Below, one piece after another: positions 54,428-63,437 of a stretch of DNA of 64,000 nt (position 1 is the first letter of the stretch; each line of letters opens with the position of its first letter). Where the stretch lies: positions 1 to 64,000 of the forward strand of contig NZ_AFXZ01000009.1 in NCBI RefSeq assembly GCF_000224335.1, given 5' to 3'. The stretch comes from Bizionia argentinensis JUB59. Its GTDB lineage: Bacteria > Bacteroidota > Bacteroidia > Flavobacteriales > Flavobacteriaceae. The notes beneath the pieces are model-generated. The model was not told the origin of the DNA. It was given only the letters and a program-made list of their open reading frames with translations, and did not search any database. Position numbers and translations under genes: made by a program.

Positions 54428-55459
54428 ATGTATAAGCTACTACTCCGACCTATATTCTTTCTTTTCGATCCCGAAAAAATTCATCATTTCACGTTTTCAT
54501 TGATAAAAATGACCTCTAAAATTCCCGGTATTTCCGCTATTTTCAGAAGTCTATATGTTGTTGAAGATGCAAAATTAGAACGTCAGCTTTTTGGCTTAAG
54601 CTTTAAAAACCCTGTGGGATTAGCTGCTGGTTTTGATAAAAACGCCCTTCTGTATAACGAATTGGCTGATTTTGGTTTTGGTTTTATTGAAATAGGAACT
54701 GTTACACCGCTAGGACAAGAGGGAAACCCGAAGAAACGTTTGTTTCGCTTGAAGGAAGATCAAGGTATTATTAATCGAATGGGATTTAATAATGAAGGTC
54801 TTGAATCTGCTATTTCACAATTAAAAAAGAACAAAGGAACTGTTATTATAGGTGGAAACATTGGTAAAAACACGCAAACCCAGCCAGAAGATTATACCAA
54901 AGATTATCTCATCTGTTTTAATGCGCTGCATCCGTATGTGGATTATTTTGTACTTAATGTGAGTTGTCCAAATGTTGGCAGTCATGCAAAATTGAATGAT
55001 AAAAATTATTTGTTAGAATTAATTTATACGGTTCAAAAAGCGAATAATACGTTTGATAAGCAGAAACCTATTCTACTAAAAATAGCACCAGATTTAAACG
55101 ATATCCAGTTAGATGAAGTTATCGAACTCATTGCCGAAACTAATTTAGATGGTGTTATTGCAAGCAATACATCGGTAGATCGATCGGGTTTAAAAGCCTC
55201 AAATGAGCGTTTGGCAGAAATTGGAAATGGCGGTTTAAGTGGTCAGCCGATTAAAGATAAATCCACAGAAGTTATAAAATATTTAGCAAGCAAGAGTAAA
55301 AAAGCATTTCCTATTATTGGTGTTGGCGGAATTCATTCAGCTAAAGATGCTTTAGACAAAATTGATGCTGGTGCCGATTTGGTGCAAGTTTATACCGGTT
55401 TTATTTACGAAGGTCCGAAATTAATAAAAGCTATAAATAAAGCACTTTTAAAGCATTAG
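54428..55459 (+). CDS. pyrD: Quinone-dependent dihydroorotate dehydrogenase
   Basis: PyrD oxidises dihydroorotate to orotate in pyrimidine synthesis and passes electrons to quinone. The class 2 type is shown by the N-terminal membrane-association helices (residues 1-40, [20 protein letters not shown]) before the FMN barrel. [12 protein letters not shown] near 62-73, [20 protein letters not shown] near 83-102, and [12 protein letters not shown] near 177-188, whose serine is the catalytic base, are present. [16 protein letters not shown] near 297-312 binds the FMN phosphate. The 343 residues are normal. Confidence 0.94.
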   Translation: MYKLLLRPIFFLFDPEKIHHFTFSLIKMTSKIPGISAIFRSLYVVEDAKLERQLFGLSFKNPVGLAAGFDKNALLYNELADFGFGFIEIGTVTPLGQEGNPKKRLFRLKEDQGIINRMGFNNEGLESAISQLKKNKGTVIIGGNIGKNTQTQPEDYTKDYLICFNALHPYVDYFVLNVSCPNVGSHAKLNDKNYLLELIYTVQKANNTFDKQKPILLKIAPDLNDIQLDEVIELIAETNLDGVIASNTSVDRSGLKASNERLAEIGNGGLSGQPIKDKSTEVIKYLASKSKKAFPIIGVGGIHSAKDALDKIDAGADLVQVYTGFIYEGPKLIKAINKALLKH

Positions 55460-55463
55460 TTTT

Positions 55464-56081
55464 TTGAACTACGATATCCTCATATCATTTATATTAGCAA
55501 CGACGGCTTTGGCTTTTTCGCCGGGTCCCGATAATATTTATGTGTTGATGCAAAGTGTTGCGCACGGCAAAAAATATGGTTTAGCCACTGTTTTTGGGCT
55601 GATTTCTGGTTGCATTGTTCATACGACCTTATTAGCTTTTGGTGTTTCTGCAATTATTAAAAATAGTGCGTCTTTATTTTTTACCATTAAATTATTAGGC
55701 GCACTTTATTTATTATATCTAGCGTACCAAGTTTTTAGAAGTCCAAGTGATTTAACGATTTCAGAAAGATCGGTTCCTAAAAAATCACCAGGTCAATTGT
55801 ACAAACAAGGGTTTATCATGAATGTGTTAAATCCTAAAGTAAGTATTTTCTTTCTAGCATTTTTTCCAGGCTTCTTGTTTAGCGATACTATGAGTACTGT
55901 TTGGCAATTTTATGTATTAGGTTTTATCTTTATGGGCGTTTCCTTAATTATATTTTCTGTCATTGCTATTTTGGCGGGTTCAATTTCAATCTATATAAAA
56001 TCACATCGTAAAATAGGTTCAATTTTAAAATGGCTTCAAATTGTCGTTTTTATTGGAATTGCCATTTTAATTTTGATGTAG
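55464..56081 (+). CDS. LysE-family amino-acid exporter
   Basis: This is a 205-residue inner-membrane exporter of the LysE/RhtB family with about six hydrophobic segments. The N-terminal signature FSPGPDNIYVLMQSVAHGKK is at residues 18-37, followed by GLATVFGLISGCIVH, and FIMNVLNPKVSIFFLAFFPGF near 115-135 is the second signature. The start is TTG at 55464, 4 bases after the pyrD stop, so it is probably cotranscribed with pyrD. The exported substrate is unknown. Confidence 0.9.
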   Translation: MNYDILISFILATTALAFSPGPDNIYVLMQSVAHGKKYGLATVFGLISGCIVHTTLLAFGVSAIIKNSASLFFTIKLLGALYLLYLAYQVFRSPSDLTISERSVPKKSPGQLYKQGFIMNVLNPKVSIFFLAFFPGFLFSDTMSTVWQFYVLGFIFMGVSLIIFSVIAILAGSISIYIKSHRKIGSILKWLQIVVFIGIAILILM

Positions 56082-56118
56082 TTTTCCATAAAAGGTTTTA
56101 GTAGAAACAATAGTTTAG

Positions 56119-56126
56119 TATCTTTG
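56119..56126 (+). promoter_or_regulatory. Candidate -7 element of the HMG-CoA lyase gene
   Basis: TATCTTTG lies only 6 bases before the ATG at 56133. Transcription from it would start at or next to the start codon, giving a leaderless or near-leaderless mRNA. No TTG is seen at -33. Confidence 0.45.
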
Positions 56127-56132
56127 AAGTCC

Positions 56133-56996
56133 ATGAATAAACCAGTTAAAATTATAGAATGCCCACGTGATGCCATGCAAGGTATCAAGGCGTTTATTCC
56201 TACCGAACAAAAGGTGCAATACATCCAATCGCTTTTGCGTGTTGGGTTTGATACTATTGATTTTGGAAGTTTTGTTTCGCCAAAAGCTATTCCGCAAATG
56301 GTGGATACAGCCGAAGTCTTGGCGCAATTAGATTTGAGTAAAACCACTAGTAAACTGCTGGCTATTATTGCCAATACACGTGGTGCTGAAGATGCTTCAA
56401 AACATAAAGAGATTAAATATTTAGGTTATCCTTTCTCTATTTCAGAGAATTTCCAAATGCGAAATACACATAAAACGATTGCAGAATCGGTTGTAACGTT
56501 AGGCGAGATTCTAGAAATAGCTGATAAAACCGATAAAGAGGTGGTTGTTTATATTTCTATGGGCTTCGGAAATCCGTATGGAGATCCATGGAATGTTGAT
56601 ATAGTAGGTGAGTGGACTGAACGTTTGAGTAATATGGGTGTTAAAATTCTATCCTTAAGTGATACCGTTGGAACTTCTAATCCTGAAAATATTAACTATT
56701 TATTTTCCAATTTAATTCCGAATTATCCGCAAATTGAATTCGGTGCGCATTTACATACCACGCCAACAACTTGGTTTGAAAAAGTTGATGCGGCCTATAA
56801 AGCGGGCTGTATGCGATTTGATGGCGCTATTCAAGGATTTGGTGGCTGTCCTATGGCAAAAGACGATTTAACAGGAAATATGCCTACAGAAAAATTACTG
56901 TCGTATTTCACCACTAAAAAGCATTCAGATTTAAATGCTTTAAGTTTTGAGAGTGCTTATAATGAAGCGACCAAAATTTTCTCTGTCTATCATTAA
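56133..56996 (+). CDS. Hydroxymethylglutaryl-CoA lyase
   Basis: This enzyme cleaves HMG-CoA to acetoacetate and acetyl-CoA, the last step of leucine breakdown. The HMGL-like TIM barrel begins VKIIECPRDAMQGIKAFIPT, with the catalytic arginine in PRDAMQG. DFGSFVSPKAIPQM is near 45-58, SLSDTVGTSNPENI near 175-188, GAHLHTTPTTW near 208-218, and the cysteine-containing signature GCPMAKDDLTGNMPTE near 240-255. From ATG at 56133 it has 287 residues; a TTG three codons upstream is also in frame. It complements the leucine dehydrogenase 6 kb upstream. Confidence 0.9.
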   Translation: MNKPVKIIECPRDAMQGIKAFIPTEQKVQYIQSLLRVGFDTIDFGSFVSPKAIPQMVDTAEVLAQLDLSKTTSKLLAIIANTRGAEDASKHKEIKYLGYPFSISENFQMRNTHKTIAESVVTLGEILEIADKTDKEVVVYISMGFGNPYGDPWNVDIVGEWTERLSNMGVKILSLSDTVGTSNPENINYLFSNLIPNYPQIEFGAHLHTTPTTWFEKVDAAYKAGCMRFDGAIQGFGGCPMAKDDLTGNMPTEKLLSYFTTKKHSDLNALSFESAYNEATKIFSVYH

Positions 56997-57056
56997 TTGT
57001 GTTAATATATCTAATTGACTTCTAGATATATAGTTTGATTTTAGATTATTATTTTA

Positions 57057-57069
57057 ATTTAGTCTAAAT
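57057..57069. promoter_or_regulatory. Palindromic operator candidate 1 of the iron-uptake operon
   Basis: ATTTAGTCTAAAT is a perfect 13-base palindrome (six-base arms, central T). It lies immediately upstream of the -33 element. Its TTAG-n-CTAA core resembles sites of DtxR/IdeR-type metal regulators, but the regulator is not identified. Confidence 0.55.
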
Positions 57070-57074
57070 AATAT

Positions 57075-57105
57075 TTGCGATAACCAATTTACATTTTTAT
57101 TTTTG
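57075..57105 (+). promoter_or_regulatory. Promoter of the DUF4856-imelysin-HTTM-receptor operon
   Basis: TTG at 57075-57077, a 20-base spacer and TATTTTTG at 57098-57105 match the Bacteroidetes promoter consensus exactly. Operator candidates lie on both sides. The start codon is 41 bases downstream. Confidence 0.65.
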
Positions 57106-57129
57106 TTGTGAAATCAAACAACTATTTAT

Positions 57130-57142
57130 ATTAAGTCTAAAT
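57130..57142. promoter_or_regulatory. Palindromic operator candidate 2 of the iron-uptake operon
   Basis: ATTAAGTCTAAAT differs from operator 1 by one base and lies between the promoter and the start codon at 57147. With operator 1 it brackets the promoter, a good arrangement for repression. Confidence 0.5.
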
Positions 57143-57146
57143 AAAA

Positions 57147-58355
57147 ATGAAAAATATTTTTGTGGCTGCAACCCTAACTGCACTATTTTTAACATCATGC
57201 TCTAGTGATGATGTTAATACATCAACGCCAGATAATACAGGTGTAACAGCTCCAGAAACTTATATCTTTAAAAGAGGTGGCGAATCATCTGTGAGTTTTG
57301 GAGGTCAAACAACGCGAATTTTAATGGCTGAGGAATTTGTATCTGCTTTAAAAGATAATACGAAGTCGGAAACTGATTTAAATGCCATGTTTACACATGT
57401 AGAAGGTGAATCGGATTTTACTGACACGGATTTAAACGCTTCAGGAAAAAACATTCGTAGTAAAGTAGCCGCGTCTAAAGATTACTTCTCTGCTAATATT
57501 ACCGTATCAAATGAAATAAAAGCTGATTTTGATGCATGGATTGCAGAGCAAGCTAATATTGTGTTTCCAAATTGGACTACAACTGCCACTTCTGGTGTAG
57601 CGGGTCAATTACAACAATTTAACGGGGGTTCTACACGCTATATTAATGCGAAAGGTTTAGAGTTAAATCAAGCTGTAGCCAAAGGGCTAATAGGTGGTTT
57701 AATGGCGGATCAGATGTTAAATAATTATTTAAGCATCACTGTTTTAGATGAAGGCTCAAACAAAGCTAATAACACAAATGATATTGTAGAAGATGGTAAA
57801 ACGTACACGTCTATGGAGCACAAGTGGGATGAAGCTTATGGGTATTTATATGGTACGGAATTAGATCCAAGTTTTCCAGTTTTAGGTGCAGATAGTTTTT
57901 TAAACACGTATTTAAAACAGGTAGATGCTGATAGCGATTTTTCCGGTACAGCTAATGCTGTTTTTGAAGCTTTTAAATTAGGTCGTGCTGCCATTGTAGC
58001 AAAAAACTATGTTGTTCGTGATGCACAGGCACAAATTATTAGAGAAAACATTTCGAAAGTCATCGCTGTTCGTGCTGTGCATTATTTACAAAGCGGGAAA
58101 ACTAAAATAGCAGAAGGGGATATGGCTGCCGCATTCCATCAACTATCAGAAGGATTTGGTTTTATTTACAGTTTGCAATTTACAAGAAAACCAAATACGA
58201 ATGCACCATACTTTTCACATAACGATGTTCAAGCTTATGTTGCAGAATTAATGACAGGAAATGGTTTTTGGGATGTTTCTAATGAAACTTTAGATACAAT
58301 TTCAGAAGAAATTGCTGATCGTTTCAATTTTAGCGTAGCACAGGCTGCTAATTAA
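57147..58355 (+). CDS. DUF4856 lipoprotein
   Basis: This is a 402-residue lipoprotein: KNIFVAATLTALFLTSC ends in a lipobox cysteine at about residue 18, followed by an SSDD spacer typical of surface-directed flavobacterial lipoproteins. The DUF4856 domain fills the rest. Visible blocks are RILMAEEFVSALK near 61-73, LELNQAVAKGLIGGLMADQM near 170-190, and EHKWDEAYGYLYG near 228-240. The last resembles the GxHxxE...YLLFG region of imelysins in position and character. It is the first gene of the iron-type operon; a periplasmic or surface iron-binding role is inferred from context. Confidence 0.85.
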   Translation: MKNIFVAATLTALFLTSCSSDDVNTSTPDNTGVTAPETYIFKRGGESSVSFGGQTTRILMAEEFVSALKDNTKSETDLNAMFTHVEGESDFTDTDLNASGKNIRSKVAASKDYFSANITVSNEIKADFDAWIAEQANIVFPNWTTTATSGVAGQLQQFNGGSTRYINAKGLELNQAVAKGLIGGLMADQMLNNYLSITVLDEGSNKANNTNDIVEDGKTYTSMEHKWDEAYGYLYGTELDPSFPVLGADSFLNTYLKQVDADSDFSGTANAVFEAFKLGRAAIVAKNYVVRDAQAQIIRENISKVIAVRAVHYLQSGKTKIAEGDMAAAFHQLSEGFGFIYSLQFTRKPNTNAPYFSHNDVQAYVAELMTGNGFWDVSNETLDTISEEIADRFNFSVAQAAN

Positions 58356-58384
58356 AAGTTATAAATATCTCTGTAGAAGATACT

Positions 58385-58420
58385 AAACTGAAGTTTACAT
58401 ATATTAAACTTCAGTTTTTT
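58385..58420 (+). terminator. Intercistronic terminator-like hairpin after the DUF4856 gene
   Basis: AAACTGAAGTTTA and TAAACTTCAGTTT form a perfect 13-bp stem with a seven-base loop, followed by TTT. It lies 29 bases after the DUF4856 stop and 30 bases before the imelysin start, inside the apparent operon. Confidence 0.85.
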
Positions 58421-58450
58421 GAATGTTTTTAATGAGTTAAATTTAAAAAG

Positions 58451-59575
58451 ATGATTAAAAAAATAATTTCGATTTTCATAATTATAGCGTCTATAGTATC
58501 CTGTAGCTCATCCGATGATGCAGGGTCTGGTTCTGGAAATTCTGTTGATGGCTTTAATAGACAATCCATGCTTACCAATTGGGCAGATAATATTATAATT
58601 CCTGTATTTCAAGATTTAAATACACAATTAGCAGATTTGGTAACTTCTAAAAATAGCTTTATTGCAGCGCCAAATCAAACCAATTTAGAAGCCTTTCGCG
58701 CCTCATGGTTAAAAGCTTACAAAGTCTGGCAATATGCTGAAATGTTCAATATCGGTGAAGCAGAAGCTATTAATTATTATTCAAAAATGAATATTTATCC
58801 AACATCTGTACCGGAAATTGAGAGCAATATAGCTTCTGGAACTTATAATTTGTCGCACCCTAATAATCAAGATGCGGTTGGGTTTCCTGCTTTAGATTAT
58901 TTGTTATATGGTGTAGCCAATAACGATATGGATATTTTAAGTATTTATACAACAAACGTTAATGCTGAAAATTATAAAAACTATCTATCTGATTTGGTGA
59001 ATGAAATGAAAACTTTAACTAATTCTGTTTTAAATAATTGGACAACCATTTATAGAGGTCAGTTTGTAAGTAGTACAGCAAATACGGCCACTAGTTCAAC
59101 TAATAAGCTAACAAACGATTTTATTTTCTATTATGAAAAAGGCTTGCGTGCCAATAAAATTGGAATTCCAGCTGGTGTGTTTTCAACAAATCCATTACCA
59201 AAAAAAGTTGAAGCATATTACAAAAGTGATGTTTCCAAAGAATTAACTTTAGTAGCATTAGATGCTGTTCAAGATTTTTTTAACGGCAAGGCTTATAATA
59301 GTAACGAAACAGACGCTAGTTTTAAACAATATTTACAGTATTTAAATAGCGTTAGAAATGGTGAAGATTTAGATGTCTTAATTAATAATCAAATTAATTT
59401 AGCACGTTCGAAAGTTGTAGATTTAAATCCTAACTTTACGGAGCAAATTACTACAAATAATGCTGAAATGACCAATGCCTACAACGAATTGCAAAAGGTG
59501 GTAGTTTTAATAAAAGTAGACATGGTACAATCTATGAATATCAGTGTTGATTACGTAGATGCTGATGGCGATTAA
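58451..59575 (+). CDS. Imelysin-family lipoprotein
   Basis: This 374-residue lipoprotein has KKIISIFIIIASIVSC with its lipobox cysteine at about residue 18, then an SSSDDAGSGSG spacer. The imelysin (EfeO-like, M75) helical domain follows. WADNIIIPVFQDLNTQLADL near 43-62 opens repeat one, and FRASWLKAYKVWQYAEMFNI near 83-102 and YEKGLRANKIGIPAG near 227-241 are family blocks. The usual GxHxxE metal motif reads GFPALD (in VGFPALDYLLYG near 138-149), so both the histidine and the glutamate are replaced. An iron-related binding role is likely from context; peptidase activity is not. Confidence 0.9.
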   Translation: MIKKIISIFIIIASIVSCSSSDDAGSGSGNSVDGFNRQSMLTNWADNIIIPVFQDLNTQLADLVTSKNSFIAAPNQTNLEAFRASWLKAYKVWQYAEMFNIGEAEAINYYSKMNIYPTSVPEIESNIASGTYNLSHPNNQDAVGFPALDYLLYGVANNDMDILSIYTTNVNAENYKNYLSDLVNEMKTLTNSVLNNWTTIYRGQFVSSTANTATSSTNKLTNDFIFYYEKGLRANKIGIPAGVFSTNPLPKKVEAYYKSDVSKELTLVALDAVQDFFNGKAYNSNETDASFKQYLQYLNSVRNGEDLDVLINNQINLARSKVVDLNPNFTEQITTNNAEMTNAYNELQKVVVLIKVDMVQSMNISVDYVDADGD

Positions 59576-59600
59576 AATTAAATAAATAACGTAAAACATG

Positions 59601-59640
59601 AAGATTCTTTAGTAATAACGACTACTAAAGAATCTTTTTT
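59601..59640 (+). terminator. Intercistronic terminator-like hairpin before the HTTM gene
   Basis: AAGATTCTTTAGTA and TACTAAAGAATCTT form a perfect 14-bp stem with an eight-base loop, followed by TTTT. It ends 4 bases before the HTTM start codon, so it also covers the expected ribosome-binding region. Confidence 0.88.
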
Positions 59641-59644
59641 CATC

Positions 59645-61027
59645 ATGAATTTCAAAATAAAAACATATTTAGCCAAGCAAACTAGCGCAGCACCATTGGT
59701 GGTGTTTCGGATGCTTTTTGGTATCATGATGTTTTACAGCATTGTGCGTTTTTGGGCACATGGTTGGATTGATAAACTATATATTCAACCTGATTTTCAT
59801 TTTTCATTCTATGGATTTCATTGGGTGAAACCTTTAGGGACTTACACCTATTTAGTATTTGTTGTTTGCGGTTTAGCAGCATTATTTGTCGCTATCGGAT
59901 ATAAGTATCGCATTGCTATAATCACCTTTTTCTTGAGTTTTGCTTACATAGAACTCATGGATAAAACCACATATTTAAATCATTACTATTTTATTAGTGT
60001 ATTAAGTTTTTTAATGATTTTTTTACCGGCGAACGTGAGTTTTTCTGTAGAGAGTTATTTGAAAAAAGTAAGCTATGCCAAAGTGCCTAACTGGACTATT
60101 GATAGTATAAAACTTCTTTTAGGTCTCGTTTATTTTTATGCGGGATTAGCTAAAATTAATAGCGATTGGCTGTTTAAAGCCATGCCTTTAAAAATATGGC
60201 TGCCTTCCAAATATGATTTACCGATTATTGGCGAAACCCTCATGCAACAAGAATGGTTTCATTATGCCATGAGTTGGAGCGGTATGTTTTATGATTTATT
60301 GATTCCCTTTTTATTACTCTATAAAAGAACGCGGTTATTTGCATTTATTATTGTAATTTTCTTTCATGTATTTACGCGGGTTTTATTTCCTATTGGCATG
60401 TTTCCGTTTATAATGATTGTTTCCACGTTAATCTTTTTTGAAGCGAATTTTCATCAGAAAATCATTAATTTTGTAATTGGAAATTTGAAATTTTTGCGTC
60501 AAAAAATAGCGATATCAAACGCGATTCAAATAAAAGTAGAGGATCAGTATCCAATTCGAAATAAACGAATTCTAATGCCTGTTTTAATGGTGTTTTTTGC
60601 GATTCAAATGGTTTTTCCATTTCGTTATTTCGCTTATCCTGGCGAACTTTTTTGGACAGAAGAAGGTTTTCGGTTTTCATGGCGAGTTATGCTCATGGAA
60701 AAAATGGGTTATACTACGTTTACTATTAAAAATGCAGAAACTGGCGCCATGTTTGTTGTAGATAATTCCGATTTTTTAACCGAATTTCAGGAAAAGCAAA
60801 TGAGCTTTCAGCCTGATTTTATTTTAGAATATGCTCATTATCTTGGTGATCACTTTGCCGAGCAAGGACATGAAAATATACAAGTGTTTGCTGAAAGTTA
60901 TGTAGCAATTAACGGCCGTTTGAGTCAGCCATATATTAATTCAAATGTCGATTTATATAAAGAAAACGATTCATTTAAACATAAAACCTGGATTTTACCA
61001 TTCAATGATGTTATTAAAGGACTTTAA
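59645..61027 (+). CDS. HTTM (vitamin K-dependent gamma-carboxylase-like) membrane protein
   Basis: This 460-residue membrane protein has the HTTM domain shared with animal gamma-glutamyl carboxylase. VVFRMLFGIMMFYSIVRFW at about 20-38 starts the first membrane segment, and YLNHYYFISVLSFLMIFLPA near 110-130 and LLLGLVYFYAGLAKINSDWL near 157-176 (the YxxAGLxKI...W signature) are diagnostic. VDNSDFL and IQVFAESYVAINGR mark the C-terminal soluble part. Bacterial HTTM proteins are largely uncharacterised, and carboxylase activity should not be assumed. The 3' end overlaps the receptor gene by 23 bases. Confidence 0.88.
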   Translation: MNFKIKTYLAKQTSAAPLVVFRMLFGIMMFYSIVRFWAHGWIDKLYIQPDFHFSFYGFHWVKPLGTYTYLVFVVCGLAALFVAIGYKYRIAIITFFLSFAYIELMDKTTYLNHYYFISVLSFLMIFLPANVSFSVESYLKKVSYAKVPNWTIDSIKLLLGLVYFYAGLAKINSDWLFKAMPLKIWLPSKYDLPIIGETLMQQEWFHYAMSWSGMFYDLLIPFLLLYKRTRLFAFIIVIFFHVFTRVLFPIGMFPFIMIVSTLIFFEANFHQKIINFVIGNLKFLRQKIAISNAIQIKVEDQYPIRNKRILMPVLMVFFAIQMVFPFRYFAYPGELFWTEEGFRFSWRVMLMEKMGYTTFTIKNAETGAMFVVDNSDFLTEFQEKQMSFQPDFILEYAHYLGDHFAEQGHENIQVFAESYVAINGRLSQPYINSNVDLYKENDSFKHKTWILPFNDVIKGL

Positions 61028-63437
61028 ACTAGTAAGTATTTTGTTACTTCTAACAAGCATATCTGCTTGGGCACAGCAATCCGTTTCGGGAATTGTTACC
61101 CATTCAGAAACAAATCTTCCTATAGAAAATGTTGAGATTTTTGATAAGGATTCCGGAATGCAAGCCAAAACTGATGCATCGGGTTATTATCAGTTCGAAA
61201 CTTTAAAATCCGAACTAACAATAATCTTTTTTTCCTATGAATTTGATGTGTATACAGTAACCGTCGATTTGAATACAAGTAAAGAAATTAATGTGCAGTT
61301 AAAGCCTTTAGGTGTGTCACTTTCTGAAGTGGAATTATTCGCTCGAAAATCACAGGTATTTGAATTATCAAGATTGAAAGATGTTGAGGGAACAGCCATT
61401 TTTGCAGGTAAAAAAACGGAGGTTGTTTTGGTGGATCAGTCCATGGCGAATTTAGCATCTAATAATGCCAGACAAATTTTTAGTCAAGTAGTGGGACTTA
61501 ATATTTACCAAAATGACGATGCCGGTTTACAGCTCAATATTGGCGGTCGTGGTTTGGATCCTAACCGAACTTCTAATTTTAATACGCGTCAAAATGGGTA
61601 TGATATTAGCGCTGATGTTTTGGGGTATCCTGAAAGTTATTATACACCAGCATCTGAAGGTTTAGGCGAAGTTCAAATAGTTAGAGGTGCTGCATCTTTA
61701 CAATTTGGAACCCAGTTTGGTGGTTTGGTTAATTTTAAAACGAAAAAACCAAATCCAGATAAAGCCTTGGAACTAATAACTAGGAATACTTTAGGTAGTT
61801 TTGGTTTGTATACCAACTTTACAAGTGTGAGTGGAACGAAAAATAATTGGAGCTATTATGGGTATTTCAATTATAAAAAAGGTGATGGTTTCAGACCTAA
61901 TTCCGAATTTGAATCTAAAAATATATTTGCTCATTTAGGGTATAAAATATCTAAAAATACAGCCATTTCTGGAGAAGTAACATACATGCGCTATTTGGCG
62001 CAACAAGCTGGTGGATTAACAGATACTATGTTTAATCAAGATCCATATCAGAGTAATCGGGAGCGCAATTGGTTTCAGGTGGATTGGTTGTTGTACAATT
62101 TGAAATTTGAACATCAGTTTTCTGAAACTAGCGATTTTAGCTTTAGCTTCTTCGGGTTGCAAGCCTCACGTTATGCGTTAGGCTTTAGAACAAACCGGGT
62201 TGACCAATTAGATCCTGGTAGCGAGCGTGATTTAATAAAAGGTGATTTTAATAATTTTGGTTTTGAAACCCGGTATTTGAATACATATACTATTTTAGAT
62301 AAAGATGCTACGTTTTTAATAGGAGCGAAATATTATAATGCTAAAAACGATCAGCAACAAGGACCAGGCAGTACCAATAAAAACTCTGATTTTAATTTTT
62401 ACACCGATGCTTTTCCGAATTATTCTAACCAATCAGATTTTGATTTACCTAATTTAAATATAGCTGTATTTGGTGAAAATATATTTTATATAACCAATAA
62501 GTTTTCAGTAACACCTGGTGCGCGTTTTGAGTATATAAAAACTCAAAGTAATGGGTTTTATAAGGAAGTGCGCTTAGATGGTGCTGGTAACCCAATTTAT
62601 AATGAAACGGTTTATGAAGATCAAAATTTTGATCGATCCTTCGTGCTACTGGGTTTAGGCTTGAGTTACAAGGGCGATAAAGGCTTTGAATTCTACGGAA
62701 ATATCTCTCAAAATTACCGTTCTGTTACATTTTCAGATATTAGTATATTTAATCCCGCTTTCGCAATCGATAAAAACATTACAGATGAGGAAGGCTTTAC
62801 GAGTGATTTAGGTATTCGAGGTAACTTTAAAGGCATTGTCTCCTATGATGCAAATGTATTTGGATTATTTTATAACCAACGTATAGGTTTAGTGCAAGAC
62901 GTTCTACCAGGTGGTCGCATTATTAGCAAACGTACAAATGTTGGCGATGCCGCTATGTATGGCGTAGAATCCTTATTTGATCTTAATATTAAAAAAATTA
63001 TCGGATTAAATTCTGATTACAATTTTAATTATTTTGTTAACTCCTCATTCATTACTTCGCAATATAACGAGTCAGATATACCAGGGATAAAAGGAAATAA
63101 AGTTGAGTTTGTGCCAGAAGTAAATATTAAAACGGGTTTAAGATTTGGTTATAAAAATCTTTTGGGAAGTGTTCAATATACCTATTTATCCGATCAGTTT
63201 ACAGATGCATCAAACTCTGTAGATGCAGGTATTAGTGGTGTTATAGGTCAGATTCCAAGTTATGATATCCTCGATTTTTCTATATCATACAGTTACAAAC
63301 GCTTTAAGTTGGAAGCTGGTGTAAATAATGCTTTAGATAATGCGTATTTTACACGACGCGCAACTGGATATCCGGGACCTGGCATTATTCCATCGGCACC
63401 AAGGAATTGGTATACTACTTTGCAAATAAAAATTTAA
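61005..63437 (+). CDS. TonB-dependent receptor (FecA-like)
   Basis: This outer-membrane receptor probably imports a ferric chelate by TonB. The likely start is ATG at 61005 (or 61008), giving a signal peptide KLVSILLLLTSISAWA before QQSVSG and a total of 810 residues. The open frame extends back to 60945 inside the HTTM gene. A CarboxypepD_reg beta-sandwich lies at about 25-105. The plug at about 120-235 has NIGGRGLDPNRTSNF and VQIVRGAASLQFGTQFGG, the FecA-type pattern. The barrel runs to the C-terminal aromatic strand (NWYTTLQIKI). Confidence 0.92.
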   Translation: MMLLKDFKLVSILLLLTSISAWAQQSVSGIVTHSETNLPIENVEIFDKDSGMQAKTDASGYYQFETLKSELTIIFFSYEFDVYTVTVDLNTSKEINVQLKPLGVSLSEVELFARKSQVFELSRLKDVEGTAIFAGKKTEVVLVDQSMANLASNNARQIFSQVVGLNIYQNDDAGLQLNIGGRGLDPNRTSNFNTRQNGYDISADVLGYPESYYTPASEGLGEVQIVRGAASLQFGTQFGGLVNFKTKKPNPDKALELITRNTLGSFGLYTNFTSVSGTKNNWSYYGYFNYKKGDGFRPNSEFESKNIFAHLGYKISKNTAISGEVTYMRYLAQQAGGLTDTMFNQDPYQSNRERNWFQVDWLLYNLKFEHQFSETSDFSFSFFGLQASRYALGFRTNRVDQLDPGSERDLIKGDFNNFGFETRYLNTYTILDKDATFLIGAKYYNAKNDQQQGPGSTNKNSDFNFYTDAFPNYSNQSDFDLPNLNIAVFGENIFYITNKFSVTPGARFEYIKTQSNGFYKEVRLDGAGNPIYNETVYEDQNFDRSFVLLGLGLSYKGDKGFEFYGNISQNYRSVTFSDISIFNPAFAIDKNITDEEGFTSDLGIRGNFKGIVSYDANVFGLFYNQRIGLVQDVLPGGRIISKRTNVGDAAMYGVESLFDLNIKKIIGLNSDYNFNYFVNSSFITSQYNESDIPGIKGNKVEFVPEVNIKTGLRFGYKNLLGSVQYTYLSDQFTDASNSVDAGISGVIGQIPSYDILDFSISYSYKRFKLEAGVNNALDNAYFTRRATGYPGPGIIPSAPRNWYTTLQIKI

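Noticed and set aside
60945-61004. N-terminal extension of the TonB receptor
   Set aside because: It would place 20 residues before a good signal peptide; ATG at 61005 gives a standard exported protein.
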